Positions 49,627 through 61,023 of a DNA stretch of 64,000 nt are shown piece after piece. The notes under the pieces were generated by a model. That model made no database searches. It had not been told where the DNA came from and worked only from the letters and a program-made list of their open reading frames with translations. Both the position numbers and the translations under genes were made by a program. Source of the DNA: Clitopilus passeckerianus (Eukaryota; Basidiomycota; Agaricomycetes; Agaricales; Entolomataceae); contig CALYLX010000111.1 in NCBI GenBank assembly GCA_944990035.1, positions 930,001 through 994,000 on the forward strand. The letters are read 5' to 3'. Position 1 is the stretch's first letter. The number at the start of each line of letters is the position of its first letter.

Positions 49627-49745
49627 TGCTGTTCAAGTAAACGAGAGCGAGCTGAAGAGACAGCGTGACGTCCTCGCGTGACGGTGTCACGGAAATTATT
49701 GGCCCTCCTTCCGTTTTCAGTTTACATCCTCCGAAGTGCCAACAA

Positions 49746-50681
49746 ATGCTCAGTGCAGCGTCTTCGAGCCGCTGCTCGAGGTGGTCGACGATTTCAGCAA
49801 AGGCTCTTGCAGTCTCAGGGTCTAGAGGCTACGCTATCTCTGTCAAACCGGCCAAACCACTTCCTGGCCGAACGGAAGCACGCGTCTTCAAAGACAAAAA
49901 AGCATTCCAGTACAACTGGTATTCAAGGATTCTCCAAGAGAGCTATAACGCCCCGCTGCTCTTCCTCCATCATGACCAATTCTCTGCGAACAGACTGGTG
50001 AAGCTGAGGCAGGACATCATTGCTGCCGCTGCGAAAGCTGCTAAGAAGCCGTCACTAGCCAATGGTGCTGTCGTTCCGCCAACCACGACACCGGCTGAGC
50101 CAGTCCTCACCAACATTCGCACCAGTATCTTTGGTGCTGCTCTCCGTGACTTCCCAGGAGCCAACTCTGCGGATGTGGAGCAAATGATTGGCAATGCAAC
50201 AGGGACATTCGCCGTTCTTTCCCTACCTTCATTTGACCCTCCCCAACTCGACGCCATCCTCCGTACAATGGACAGGACCGTCCCACCCCGCCCACCTAAA
50301 ACACCGGAGGAGTTGAAGAAGGAGCAGGACGAGAAAAATGCTGACCCTGCTACACCAGGAAGGAGAGTCAAGCGGCAGCGAAGGATATTGGCACCTGAAT
50401 TGAAGTTGATGGGAGCCATTGTCGAAGGAAAGGTGTTCCTACCACAGGGTATCAAGGAGGTTGCCAAACTCCCCACACTCGACACCCTACGTGCACAACT
50501 CATCGGCTTGTTGAGTGCTCCTGCCAACCAGCTTGCTGGAGTGCTCAGTGAAGCGTCGGGAGGAAGACTAGCACGCGCTTTGGAGGGGCTGAAGAAGGGA
50601 CTGGAGGAAGAGGCTTCGCCAGCTGCCGTAGAAGATGGAGCCAGCAAGTCAGAAGCAGAACCTGCAGCACCTGCATCGTAA
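49746..50681 (+). CDS. MRPL11: Mitochondrial large-subunit ribosomal protein uL10m (Mrpl11)
   Basis: It forms the base of the L10/L12 stalk of the mitochondrial ribosome. The gene is a single exon, unusual here. The start at 49746 yields MLSAASSSRCSRWSTISAKA, a typical mitochondrial transit sequence. The body shows LFLHHDQFSANRLVKLRQDI and the conserved block IRTSIFGAALRDF. RRVKRQRRILAPELKLMGAI, then EGKVFLPQGIKEVAKLP and LIGLLSAPANQLAGVLSEAS, match the L10 C-terminal half. The protein is about 311 residues. The C terminus is Ala/Glu-rich. The antisense 247-codon frame is a shadow. Confidence 0.92.
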   Translation: MLSAASSSRCSRWSTISAKALAVSGSRGYAISVKPAKPLPGRTEARVFKDKKAFQYNWYSRILQESYNAPLLFLHHDQFSANRLVKLRQDIIAAAAKAAKKPSLANGAVVPPTTTPAEPVLTNIRTSIFGAALRDFPGANSADVEQMIGNATGTFAVLSLPSFDPPQLDAILRTMDRTVPPRPPKTPEELKKEQDEKNADPATPGRRVKRQRRILAPELKLMGAIVEGKVFLPQGIKEVAKLPTLDTLRAQLIGLLSAPANQLAGVLSEASGGRLARALEGLKKGLEEEASPAAVEDGASKSEAEPAAPAS

Positions 50682-50984
50682 CTTGCTTTAATTATTACAA
50701 TATGTTTCAACATGTAATCGCTGCTTCCAATATTAATGGCATAGATCTATAAAGCTTCGTTGTGGACTAGTTTCTCCAGGAAAGATGTGATGTATATTCA
50801 TCTTAAGACGTGAGGCAATAATAACAGTTAGGCGGCGTATACATAGAGTACAGTAAGGTAAGAAAACAAGAGACCTCAAAGCTAGGAAAGGGTGTATATA
50901 GAAAGGTAATGAACGAACAAGTAACCTAAAAGGCTTTTGTGTGGAAGTACCAGACCAATAAGGGGAGGGGCCTGGACAGGATTA
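50682..50984. other. Convergent 3' intergenic region
   Basis: About 300 bp between the stops of two convergent genes, A/T-rich with polyadenylation-like signals. I see no gene. Confidence 0.4.
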
Positions 50985-52578
50985 TTATCGACCGGAGCGA
51001 CCACCATTAGCTCGTCGCTTTCCGCCTCTGTTATTCTTCCTCGAATTTTTCTTCTTGCAGTCGTCGCAATACCATTCACCTGCTGGTGGAACTGCGAGAC
51101 CAATACATGCAAGGTGGAACTAAGAGCATCAATTAGCAACCCGTCATGTACACGGCTACAATAGACAGAACAACGTACCCATTCCCGTTCGCAGAATTTT
51201 TCGTTATCGCAAGCAATCATCTCTCCATAGCTGATTCCATTGCATACACAATACGTCCTATCGTCTCCATCTCCGTCACCCTCTCCACCATCCGTCGTCT
51301 CGGGTACAGGTGTTGACACCTTCGAGACACTATTGACTATGGTATGCACAGCATGATTTCGTGATACTGGCATTCCAGGTCCTTGAAGTTCCTGTGGGAG
51401 GGGTGGGTTCCAATCTTGGTTTAACATCGCTGCCTGCGTCACGCCGTGCGCATCATACGCATTAGGAGCCCCGTTATGGTGAGAAGCGCCGTTCGCCTGG
51501 TACGTCTGGGGCATTACTGACGGATGTGTAGAAGACGAGGGATATGATTCATTGCTGACATTGGCTCCGCGACGGGAGCCAGAGGAAGTGCCATTGGTAT
51601 GGCCATTGGTGCTGGGGTGCCCGTTGGGCTGGTCGTAAGGTGATAGGTAACGGTCGTTCGTGACAGATCCGTTGGTGTGTTGATTGCTTGTCCTAGCGCG
51701 TTTGTTCGACGAGCTAGACGCGGCGTTGCCGTTGGTACGAGCTCCACCGTTGTTTCTGGATGAAGAGCCATTGACTTGAAGTGTCTGGTTGAGGGTGTGG
51801 GAGGTCACTGATACGAGTGATTCTGATGGGGAGGCTGCACGGTCCGTTCTGTAGCACCAATATCCGAATTAATGGTGATAAGCCTTGTAAAAGCTGAGAG
51901 AACGTACTTTTTCGTTCCGCGAGCCCTGGAACGAGAGTTTCCTTCCGCCACTTTCTCTTTTCTTGGGGACCGCATGTTGACGTCGGGGTCGTCGTCCCGC
52001 TGGACTTTTTTCCGCTTCGCTGGGCTGGGCTCGGCAGCGCTGACGAGCAGGGATCCATAATTTCCTCTTCGTCTTCTCCCCGTTTCCAAGGAGGAGAGCG
52101 GCATGTATGATCGAGAAGAGACATGGGGGTAGACCGTCTTCCTGTTGAGCGTCGCCGCATCGAAGTCCGGGATATTACCGGCAAGCATGTTGAGGTGGCC
52201 TGCGTTAAATTTGAGGTTATCGGCTGCTTGTGCAGCAACACGTATCTTGTCTTCGCCTCCCAACTTGAGCCTGGCTGCGTCCTCTGCTATCTCCTGCAGT
52301 AGCCAGAGCCTCTCCTCCTTGGAGGCGGACCCTTGCTCGAGCATGGAGGTTAGCCTATGCACTTTGTCCGTCATAGTGGCCATGGCTCCTGAGAGAACGG
52401 CATCTAGTTCACGGAGGTCGGCAAAGTTGCGGGAAAGCTCAATGGGTAGTGAGTCGAGGGTGTGAGTGTACTCGGAAAGGAGGGTGAGGGAGTAGGCGGT
52501 GTTCAGATCTGCTGCAGCGGCTGGGACTGCTTGGGCAGTTGGTGCTGGCGGTTGGATCGATGTGCGCGACGGTGCCAT
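50985..52578 (-). CDS. ING-family chromatin reader with PHD finger (Yng2/Png1-like)
   Basis: ING proteins bind H3K4me3 through a PHD finger and recruit histone acetyltransferase or deacetylase complexes. The N-terminal ING domain is a helix pair: NTAYSLTLLSEYTHTLDSLP, then IELSRNFADLRELDA and MTDKVHRLTSMLEQG. A long Ser/Asn-rich linker with basic tracts follows. The PHD finger reads YCVCNGISYGEMIACDNEKF, CEREWFHLACIGLAVPP and GEWYCDDCKKK, with all eight zinc ligands (C4HC3). An intron splits it after EREW. The end is GGRSGR at 50985. The start at 52578 (MAPSRTSIQ) is chosen because an upstream intron interrupts longer frames. The yeast orthologue class (Yng2, Yng1 or Pho23) cannot be fixed by eye. 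Confidence 0.88.
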
Positions 52579-53070
52579 TGACGAGCTCGGTGCTGCCGAC
52601 GTTGACGAGGACGAGCGTGGTGTTGGGTGCAAACGGACAAAGGGTCCGGTGCCATTTCTGACGATTTCTTTGACCGTCCAGCCAAAACACAACCGGGGAT
52701 AACACAGACAGGCTTTTACTCACGCTCAACCTCTGAATTTCAACCACGATCATCGCAAACAAGCGTTAGAGTAAAGAAACCAGCGGATACATTGCCAGGC
52801 AAACGAATAAAGCTACACAGGGAGTCTACTAATTATGATACAGTGGGTTGTTGAACAAATCCAGAGAGACCATCAAGGTCGATGCATAGTTGAATGTCCA
52901 ATAAAAATGATACCAGGCCGTCTATCCTTTTCCCTAGCTTCCCAACAATGATTATGGTATATTTCCGCCGTCGGACCACCCCTTGCACCAAGAGAGCAGA
53001 GATTATGTTTTTTGGTACTTTCGGTCGTTGCTAGTCATGAAGAACTTGATGACTCAACGGAAGGATCGAA
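52579..53070. other. Intergenic region between the ING gene and a small gene
   Basis: About 490 bp. It contains the upstream region of the ING gene. I see nothing else supportable. Confidence 0.35.
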
Positions 53071-53286
53071 TCACTTCCGGAGGAAGTTCTTGAAGGCGCT
53101 CTGGCCTTTTCCTTGCTGGCTTGCCTGTTGAGGCGAAGTCATGGATGGCGGTGCGAGTGCAGCGTACATGTTGTGGTTATCGCGAGGCGACTGGTGCAAG
53201 CCTGCGAAGGCATTGGGCGAGGTGGTCCCAGTAGGGAAGAAGCCGTAGGTGGGGGAAGAAGGTGCGGCGTATGTGTAAGAAGACAT
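53071..53286 (-). CDS. Small hypothetical protein (71 aa), unrecognised
   Basis: A single-exon frame starting MSSYTYAAPSSPTYGFFPTG and ending KGQSAFKNFLRK. It is rich in Ser, Pro, Ala, Tyr and Gln and has no signal peptide or membrane helix. A TATA-like element lies about 210 bp upstream. The basic C terminus after a low-complexity body is reminiscent of small disordered fungal stress proteins, but I do not recognise a family. It could be a chance frame, although the composition is not random and its opposite strand has a similar-size frame. Confidence 0.45.
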   Translation of the reverse strand: MSSYTYAAPSSPTYGFFPTGTTSPNAFAGLHQSPRDNHNMYAALAPPSMTSPQQASQQGKGQSAFKNFLRK

Positions 53287-55501
53287 GATATTTGCTGCGA
53301 AGGACTAGGTTTGGTGCTGGTGAATTAGAGTGCGTTTATTATGGCGTCGCTTGCTCGCAGACGATTATTGGTCGTTAATAAATGAGAAATAGGATGCACT
53401 GGTGATAGGCAATCCTTCAGAGGCAGAAGTCGTAAAGAGGAGAAACCAGGACGTTGTCGAAACGTGAGGAGCTTCGAACGGAGGTGTTTCTCGTTATATA
53501 AGATAGCGAGCCGAGGATAATTAGATGTCCGGACAATAGCACTGGCAGATGTTCGGCGGGGAAGTCTGGTCTGCTATTGTTCTTTGACGCGTTGGACTTG
53601 TGGCGAAGATTTGCAGTAGCAACGGCGGTAGAGTGCTTGAGAGCGATGCTTGAGTTGTTCCCAACGATGCTCCCTTCTCCGAATACCCCTCCAGGTTATA
53701 TACATAGCGCCATCGCCTACCAAGGGCTCAGTCAATGCCCACTCTGCCCATCCAAAGTACAAAGCTACGCCCATATTTGGATGAAGTGGGCACTCAATTT
53801 GGCAGTTCCCATCACTTTTACTGCCTCGTGGCTGATGGTATCTCCATCTGATTCAAAGGAACGGACAATTAAGGAAGGACCCTGTATCCCTCATCATGTG
53901 CTCATCGCAAACTCAAGGAAACCCTGCACAACCCTCCTATTTTGCGGAGGATTAGCGCACGATTCGCATGATTTAAGAACAAGATACAAGGACACCGGTG
54001 TGCCTGCATGGACATTGCTCTTGTTCTGAACGATAAACCTGTAGAGTTTAATTCACCGGAGTTTATGACTTCATGACGCTGGTCTATAGGTTTACTTGTA
54101 CTCGAGGACAACACCTCCCAATTTCCGTCTCGTTTTGAATTGGCACGAAACCCGACCTGCTGTAGATTTTCGGAATCAATCTTCTTCGTATTCCCCACTG
54201 GTCCACACTCTGCCGTCTTGCTTACGCTCCGTAGCCCCTGTCTTTCTACTCAGTGTATACCATGATTCATGGCTGACGAAATCGGACTCACTCGCAATAA
54301 ATTTTACAACAGGGCTTGGGCTCGTGTTTACAGAACAACGATTATCCGCAATTTTCTAGGGGTACTCAGGCCGGTTTCTGGAAACTCTCCTACAAGAGAA
54401 GTTATAGCTGTTGAACAAGATTCTTCTTATCCCCAGGACCCGCCTTGCTCCCACTTGGATCACCTGGTAGCCTCATCATTAACCTGCCCCTTGGCCACGC
54501 TGGCCGCTGAACGCTCACATATATTCAATAAAGTGCACACAGTAGGTAAATTTATTTAACAACGCGTATCAAGCTGATGCAGCTAACTTTCAATATCATC
54601 GAACATATTCTGATTTTGTAGGCCTGTGGACCAGCTATCGTGAGTAAAACAACCATTTCCCGACTGTCCAGCCTTCTGACGAGGTAGCCCACGCAAAACA
54701 TCAGCTGGTTCTTGTATCCGTTCTTCGGAGACACACCTTGTTTAAATCTATGCTACTATCGTCCCGTTAACCATCTCTTAAGGCGTTATTCCTTGTGCTC
54801 GCGCCGTTAGCCGGGTTGATGCTTATCAGCATTCAAACTTCAAAGTCGGTGGCTTTAGATGCTCTTCTCATTAATCAAAACCTCAGCTTCTCCACTTTCA
54901 CGCCGTAGCCTGTAATCCCCGAGAAAGAAAGGATTTCTATTGGTGAAGCCGGTACTACCAGAAGACGTCCGGGAGCTGGAGCCACTACTTGCGATAGGAT
55001 TAGGGGTGTACATTAATAATGGTATATTATCAGCCTCTCCGTGGGCGGAAAAACTAGGTCGTGAGCATTCCTCTACCAAGATTGTAAATCCTGTACACCG
55101 ATCAGAATTATGATTGCAAGAGTCACTGGCCACTGGCAACAAAATGGCTTCAGAATTAGGAATCTCAAACGCCAACCTCGCCATCTCCACTTTTCTACCA
55201 TTGGGTCAACTTGACCCAGCTTATCATATAGAAGTCGATCCCTGAAGTCCCTCGTATACACATGTTAGCATGGATCCCTGTTACCAAGTAAAAATCATTC
55301 CTGGGGTTTATCTTAACTGTTCCGTAGGCAGCTATGGCCAATTCGCAACCCTCATTGTTGGAAGACTTTTGCCAAGTTTGCTAAATAGGTTCTTAGAAAA
55401 TACACCAAAGGTACAATAAACGAGCCAAGAATCGCGTAACCGCATTAATACATCTGTAATCTACTAGTACTGAAACGTCGAGGAAGAATGCACGAAGGTC
55501 C
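53287..55501. other. Long gene-poor region (2.2 kb)
   Basis: Several open frames of 60-150 codons overlap on both strands without recognisable domains. The best candidate is a minus-strand frame from 55190 to 54855, 111 codons, with a Ser/Gly/Thr-rich C-terminal part (SSGSSSRTSSGSTGF) and acidic end. It could be the last exon of a membrane protein, but I cannot support a start or a family. No terminal repeats or transposase motifs were seen. Confidence 0.4.
53495..53500 (-). promoter_or_regulatory. TATA-like element upstream of the small gene
   Basis: TATATA about 210 bp before the start at 53286. The distance is long unless the 5' leader is long, so support is weak. Confidence 0.25.
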
Positions 55502-57395
55502 TTAAAGATCTTCCAACATGTCATCATCATCGAGCAAAGCAGCGGCATAAGACTGTGATCTTGTTAGCTTATCGGGTGAATGGTACAAGCAGAGATCTAC
55601 TTACAACTAGTTCATTTTGATCGAGGTCCTGCTCCTGAACATTTCTGTCAGGAAGGCTTGGTAGCTGGACCCGCGAAGAGGAAGCCACGGGCTGAGGTCG
55701 CGGCTGGGACCTCTTTGCAGCCAAGCTCGTACTCGCTTTCGTGCTGATGCCTCTCGTCCCTTTAGGAGCGGAGGGTCTCGAAGGCGAAGGCGAAGCCCGA
55801 GGAGTGACATCTACAAGTTCCGCCTCAACAGCGTCAACTTGGGCTTGTTCCATTTCTTCTGGTAACAGAGGGTATATCAGCAGTGCTCGTCGCCGTATCT
55901 CAGCTTGCCTCTCGGCGGCAGATGGAAGTTTCTTACTTCGACCTGCGTGACGAGGGCTTTGCGGAGGTTCTGGGACGGTGTCGAGGTCGATAGGTCCGGC
56001 GGCAGGTTTTTGGGGTGGGGTGGACACTAGAGTTGAGGGTTCAACGCTGAGCTTCCGAACTTTGGGAGGGTTTCTTGAAGACGAAGGTCCGGGCGGTGGC
56101 TGAGTGGCAGGCGCTTGCACTTCGGGGACCGCAGTAGATGCAGCGGCTTTGATTTCCTTGATTTCCTGAAGAACCTTTGCCTCCAGAGCGGCCCAGTCTC
56201 GATTGGGAATTTCGGAAAGCGTTGCCCCCATAACTGCCTGTCTATCTGCCCCTTCATTGCCTTCAATGCCGACGTGACCTCTGACGTGAGTGAATTTCAC
56301 GTGCTGCCCACTTATTTTGCGTTTTTGTCGAAGGGCATCGGCATATAGAATGATATCCAGATTGACAACAGGACCTCCCTTACTGTTTTTATATCCATTC
56401 CTTCTCCAACCATTTAGCCAGGTATCGAGGCCTGGAATGGTTTTCAGAATTAAGTCAGTTGAATGCGGACTACTCTTACAATCAATTGAATAACTTGAAT
56501 CTGTCTTGATCTCGAGGCCCTTCTTTGTTATCGGAGCCTCCTCTAGAATTCGCATAATTGCCTTCGTAGTGTCAAATCACCACATGTACGACTTTCACGA
56601 GGATAACCTACCGTCAGCTCGGCTCGTTGGTTCGTCTGAGCACCGGGGCATCGTTCTGCGATATTCCTGGATAAAATTGTTCATTTGAGTCACTTTTGCC
56701 ATCCCTAGTAGCTTACCGTGGATCATTATGGCCCCACCACACACCAACCCCGGCGATTGCACCGAGCTTTCCGTTCCCTCGACATGCACCGTCTGAATAA
56801 ACGACGTCGTAGCCCGAGTCATCTTCAGAGAGGGCACGCTTTTTACCCTTTGGAGTCTGAGCAGACTCAGACCCATTCGTCGAAAGAGGATCGAGCCACG
56901 GAATCTCCCTCAGGTAATCCACGCCTTCACCGCGAGTGGTGAATTTCTTGTAACGTGCACCTGGATAGTGTTCTATCTGCTTCTGAGCAGACGGCCTTAC
57001 CAGTAATCGTTAGCACGTCAGGCTGTAATTAATAGAGTAGCAACGTCTCACCAATCATGGTATATTCCTGGCTTGTGTCCAATTCTCACAGCATAGTAAG
57101 CACATCCCTTTGGCAGATACGAGGTGCCAGCGGACGGTACAGCATCATCCAACTGAACTGTGGTGACTGCAGGTGAAGGTTGGCTGGTAAGATACTCTTC
57201 CGCCTCTTTATTTGTGTCGAACTTCTGGTATGTTGCACCAGGAAAACCCTTGATTTGCATTTCACAGGTAGCCCTTCGATGACTCAATCCTCTGCTGGCA
57301 AAAGATCACTGATTTCAGACCTACCAGTCTGTCCAGATACCGGTAGTTCGTCCCTTTTTGACGGCATAGAAACCGCCTTTAGTCCTCTTTGCCAT
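55502..57395 (-). CDS. RNH1: Ribonuclease H1 with two hybrid-binding domains and a long C-terminal extension
   Basis: RNase H1 cuts RNA in RNA-DNA hybrids. It begins MAKRTKGGFYAVKKGRTTGI, the first hybrid-binding domain, whose second half is KGFPGATYQKFDTNKEAEEY. A second one starts KGCAYYAVRIGHKPGIYHDW and ends YKKFTTRGEGVDYL. The catalytic domain has the four acidic residues: VYSDGACRGNG (Asp), QRAELTAI (Glu), IKTDSSYSID (Asp) and HVRGHVGIEGNEGADRQA (His and Asp). An extra tail of about 220 residues follows, rich in Pro, Ser and Arg, with ERQAEIRRRALLIYPLLPEE and an acidic end LLDDDDMLEDL. It is head to head with FCP1, 323 bp between starts. Introns lie around 55570-55620, 56550-56610 and 56960-57050. 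Confidence 0.92.
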
Positions 57396-57718
57396 AAGTT
57401 CGAGTCGATGTTGGGCAAGTGGAAGTTGCGATATTGGTTGACGCCAGAAACGTGTGTTTCTTGAAAATAGACCGAGAAACCTAGCCAGATTGTTGTTTCT
57501 GAGTACGACGCGTCCCAGCTACGAGTCTCGTCGAAGTATATTTACAGTTGCAACGATGAAGGGCCCTTCAATAACTTTAAAATCGACAAGCGCCTTTTCT
57601 TTCAGCAAATAGCGCGGCGAAATGGCCGTGCACTGTTGTGGAGAGTCGCGTCGTTTGCTTCCGAACTCCGACAATCGTGCTGTCCCACCGAGCGTCTGTT
57701 GACCGGTCCAGCTCAGGA
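57396..57718. other. Divergent promoter region RNH1 / FCP1
   Basis: 323 bp between two start codons on opposite strands. No gene. A shared bidirectional promoter is likely by position. Confidence 0.4.
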
Positions 57719-60700
57719 ATGGCGTCCAGCCAAACAGACCTTTTCCTGCCTCCTTCATTCCCATATCCTATAAAGATCATCTCAATTGACGCACGGGAGT
57801 CTTCAGAAATCCAACGAGGGACACGCCTTCTCAGTTATTCCTTTGGATACTTGTCGAGGACAGCGCCACCAGATTCTCAACCAGAAACTCGTTTTGGCAC
57901 ATGGGACGCTACTATTGAAGGTACCATCGACAAATGGAATATCCAACAAGGCGATGTGATATCTATGAGAAAAGCAAGGGAGAAACCGGTGGTCATTGTC
58001 ACTGAACCATGTAAACATGGGATGCAGATGGGTGGCCTTTGTGCTATCTGCGGAAAGGACGTGACGAAGTTCGTGTTGAATCAACGCTTCACACAGAATC
58101 CAGACTAACCAAACTTTCAGCATTGACTATACCGGGTTTTCGGACGCCTCCCGTGCTTCCATCCAAATGACACATTCCGCATTCGGACCGACGGTATCTC
58201 TCGAGGAAGCACGGCGGATTGAAAGAGAAAGCGCACAGTCTCTGCTCAAGTCGCACAAACTCTCGCTTATTGTAGATCTGGACCAGACGATTGTCCACGC
58301 CACGGTTGACCCAACCGTTGGTGAGTGGATAGCGGAGGGCGAAGCTTGGGAAGCCCGCCAGAAAAAGAGAGCCACCGCCGAACCTAAGCAGAAGAAACCT
58401 TCCGAGGCAGATGACACCGACGACAGCGCGTCTGAATCAGAGTCGGACGACGAATGTAATCCGAACTGGGAAGCGTTGAAGGATGTGAAGAAATTCCGTC
58501 TTGGCCCAGAGTCTTTCCAGGCGCCTTCGCGTAATCCTACGAGGCCGAAGAACGCACACCAAGTCGAGAATGAAGGTTGTATGTACTATATTAAGCCCAG
58601 GTACGCATGCGGCCATCTCTTCTCCGGGCGTTTGATCATTGCGTGAACATTTATACTGATCCACTCCTATCATCAGGCCGGGCTGGAAAGAGTTTCTACG
58701 AGAGACTGCTAGCAAGTATGAGATGCACGTTTACACGATGGGAACTCGTGCTTACGCCGAAGAAGTATGTGCCGCAATTGATCCTGATGGCAGTATCTTC
58801 GGCGGTCGTGTTCTGAGTAGAGACGAGAGTGGAAGTATGTGTTTAAGTGCCTTTCTGTCTGTCGAACAGGAACTGACTCGCTCTAGGTCTTACTCAGAAG
58901 AGTTTACAACGGCTTTTTCCCTCCGATACTTCAATGGTTGTGATTATAGATGACCGAGCGGATGTCTGGGAATGGAGCCCGAACTTGATTAAAGTCATTC
59001 CATGTATGTTTCCCGGGCTCAACCTCGGTTATTCAGATCGCTTACACCGACTCCGTAGATGACTTCTATGTCGGCATTGGTGATATCAACTCCACCTTTT
59101 TGCCGAAGGTCGAGCCCATGGTTCCTACACTGCGCGCAGGTTCTGGAGCACTAAATGTCGGGTCCGACACTAAACTTAAATCAGACCCAACATCCTCTAC
59201 AGAGACACCAACTCCCGCGCAGGCGCCAGCTTCCAAGCCTAAGGATACAACCACCGAGCCTTCTCTGACGACAGATTCGGATCAGGCTAAGCTAGAAGCG
59301 GATGCCATGATCAGGAAGAACAGTATGGAGCTCGAGGCACAATTAGAGGAAAGACCTCTGGCTAAGAAACAAGAGGCTCTCTCAGAAGGCGAACCACCTC
59401 TTCATCACCATCACCATCATGAACACAAGGACACATCGGACGACAGCACTACAACAAGTGGGAATGACCAGGCTGATGCGAAGCCGCCAACACCCGCAGA
59501 CCAGCCTCCTGCCGCACATCACCACGAAAAGATTGTGAGGAAGGCCTTACTAAACAACGATGATTTTGAATTGCAGCGCGTTAAGCAGGTTGGTAATCGA
59601 ACCAATGATCTCCCGCCTAATGCTAATCAGTCTTCATTGTAGTTGCTTGATGAGGTGCATCAAAGGTTTTTCGCTTCTTATGATGCTGCTCCGAGGAAGA
59701 AAGTGTCAAGTACAGATAAACTGCCTCACGATGTTACTGTGAGTACTTGTATTCTGCGCTCATGCATTTCCCCCCTGACGTCATCACTTTCGCAGAAAAT
59801 CATTCCTCAAATGAGAACAGAAGTCCTCTCTGGGGTTCATATACTTTTCTCAAGTGTCATCCCTCTCGACACGCGTGCAGAAAGCACAGAGGTCTGGAGG
59901 ATGGCGCACATGTTCGGTGCCAGGTGCTCCACCGAATTATCTTCAGAAATCACTCACGTTGTTGCCGCAAAGGTACTATCCATGACTGTCATTGCCTGTC
60001 TCTCCGCTTATTTTGTTTCCGTTAGCGCGGTACGGTCAAGGTCGATGCAGCCCGTAAACGTGGCGGCATAAAGATTGTCTGGCTACAGTGGTTCACAGAC
60101 TGTATCGCACAATGGCGACGTCTGGACGAATCTTCCTACCTCCTGGATCCGGAACATGTCCATTCTTCCGCTGGTCACAATCTCGGTAGCTCGACCCCAC
60201 CACACGATGCCCACCAGATATCATCGGATCCAGAGCCGGACGAGGACGACTGGGACCAAGATCCAGTGGTTGCTGGAGAACATGATGGCCAGGGCTCGGA
60301 GTTGGAGTTGACTGCCATCAACTGGGACGACATTAATGCAGAGGTGGACGAATTTCTAAACGAAACCGATGACGAAGACGACGGGGCGAGTGTGAGGAGC
60401 GATAATGAATCGGCACAAGAAGGCAGTAGTAGAGCCAGGTAATTGGTTCAGGTTTAATCTTCGGTTTTCAGTAAGTGACTAATTTTTTCCCCTTAATAGT
60501 AGCGTGAATAACACGCCAAGTCGTAAGAGGAACCGCAGTGTCACCCCAACAAGTGTGAACGGTTCACCCGGTGCATCTGACGATGAACTACGTTCACCAC
60601 TCGCCAAGCGGAAGAAAGTTGCCGCTGACAGGGCAGGCTACTCCCGCCTCAAGGATTCAATTTCTGCAAACGACATCCCCGATAAGAAGACAAATGGATC

Positions 60701-60833
60701 CTCGACTCCCAGCCCAGCAACTAGACCTGATGATCCGATGGATGAATACGAGACCGACGATGAAGAGGACGAGGAGGAAGAGGAGGAAGAAGACTTCCTC
60801 GCTAAGGGATTCGAAGAGGAAGAGTGGGGATAG
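57719..60833 (+). CDS. FCP1: Fcp1, RNA polymerase II CTD phosphatase
   Basis: Fcp1 removes phosphate from the Pol II C-terminal domain for recycling. The N-terminal domain has CKHGMQMGGLCAICGKDV. The catalytic DxDxT motif is LIVDLDQTIVHATVDPTVGE, an almost invariant Fcp1 sequence, and the second aspartate pair is in VVIIDDRADVWEWSPNLI. Further FCPH blocks: YYIKPRPGWKEFL and YEMHVYTMGTRAYAEEV. The BRCT domain runs IIPQMRTEVLSGVHILFSSV to KIVWLQWFTDCIAQW. Between them is a disordered, acidic insert with six histidines (LHHHHHHEHKD). The C terminus is strongly acidic (EEDEEEEEEEDFLAKGFEEE), typical for TFIIF binding. Introns are short and frequent; the start at 57719 gives MASSQTDLFLPPSFPYPI. 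Confidence 0.93.
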
Positions 60834-61023
60834 TCGGGTGACATGTCTGTGGTACTGGAATTTTCTGTTTTCTTCTTTCTCTCTTGTGATATCTGCCTGT
60901 TGCTATTGCTATCTCTTCTTATCCCCGTGATCTGCATTTGTTGAGATGTATATTATACAATTCCAATAGCTGTAATGTGTACCTCTTATAGTTCCGTAGG
61001 GAAACAGCGTTTACTTTCTTTTT

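Noticed and set aside
49970..50713. 247-codon minus-strand frame
   Set aside because: Antisense shadow of the intronless mitochondrial ribosomal gene; low-complexity Ser-rich with no domain.
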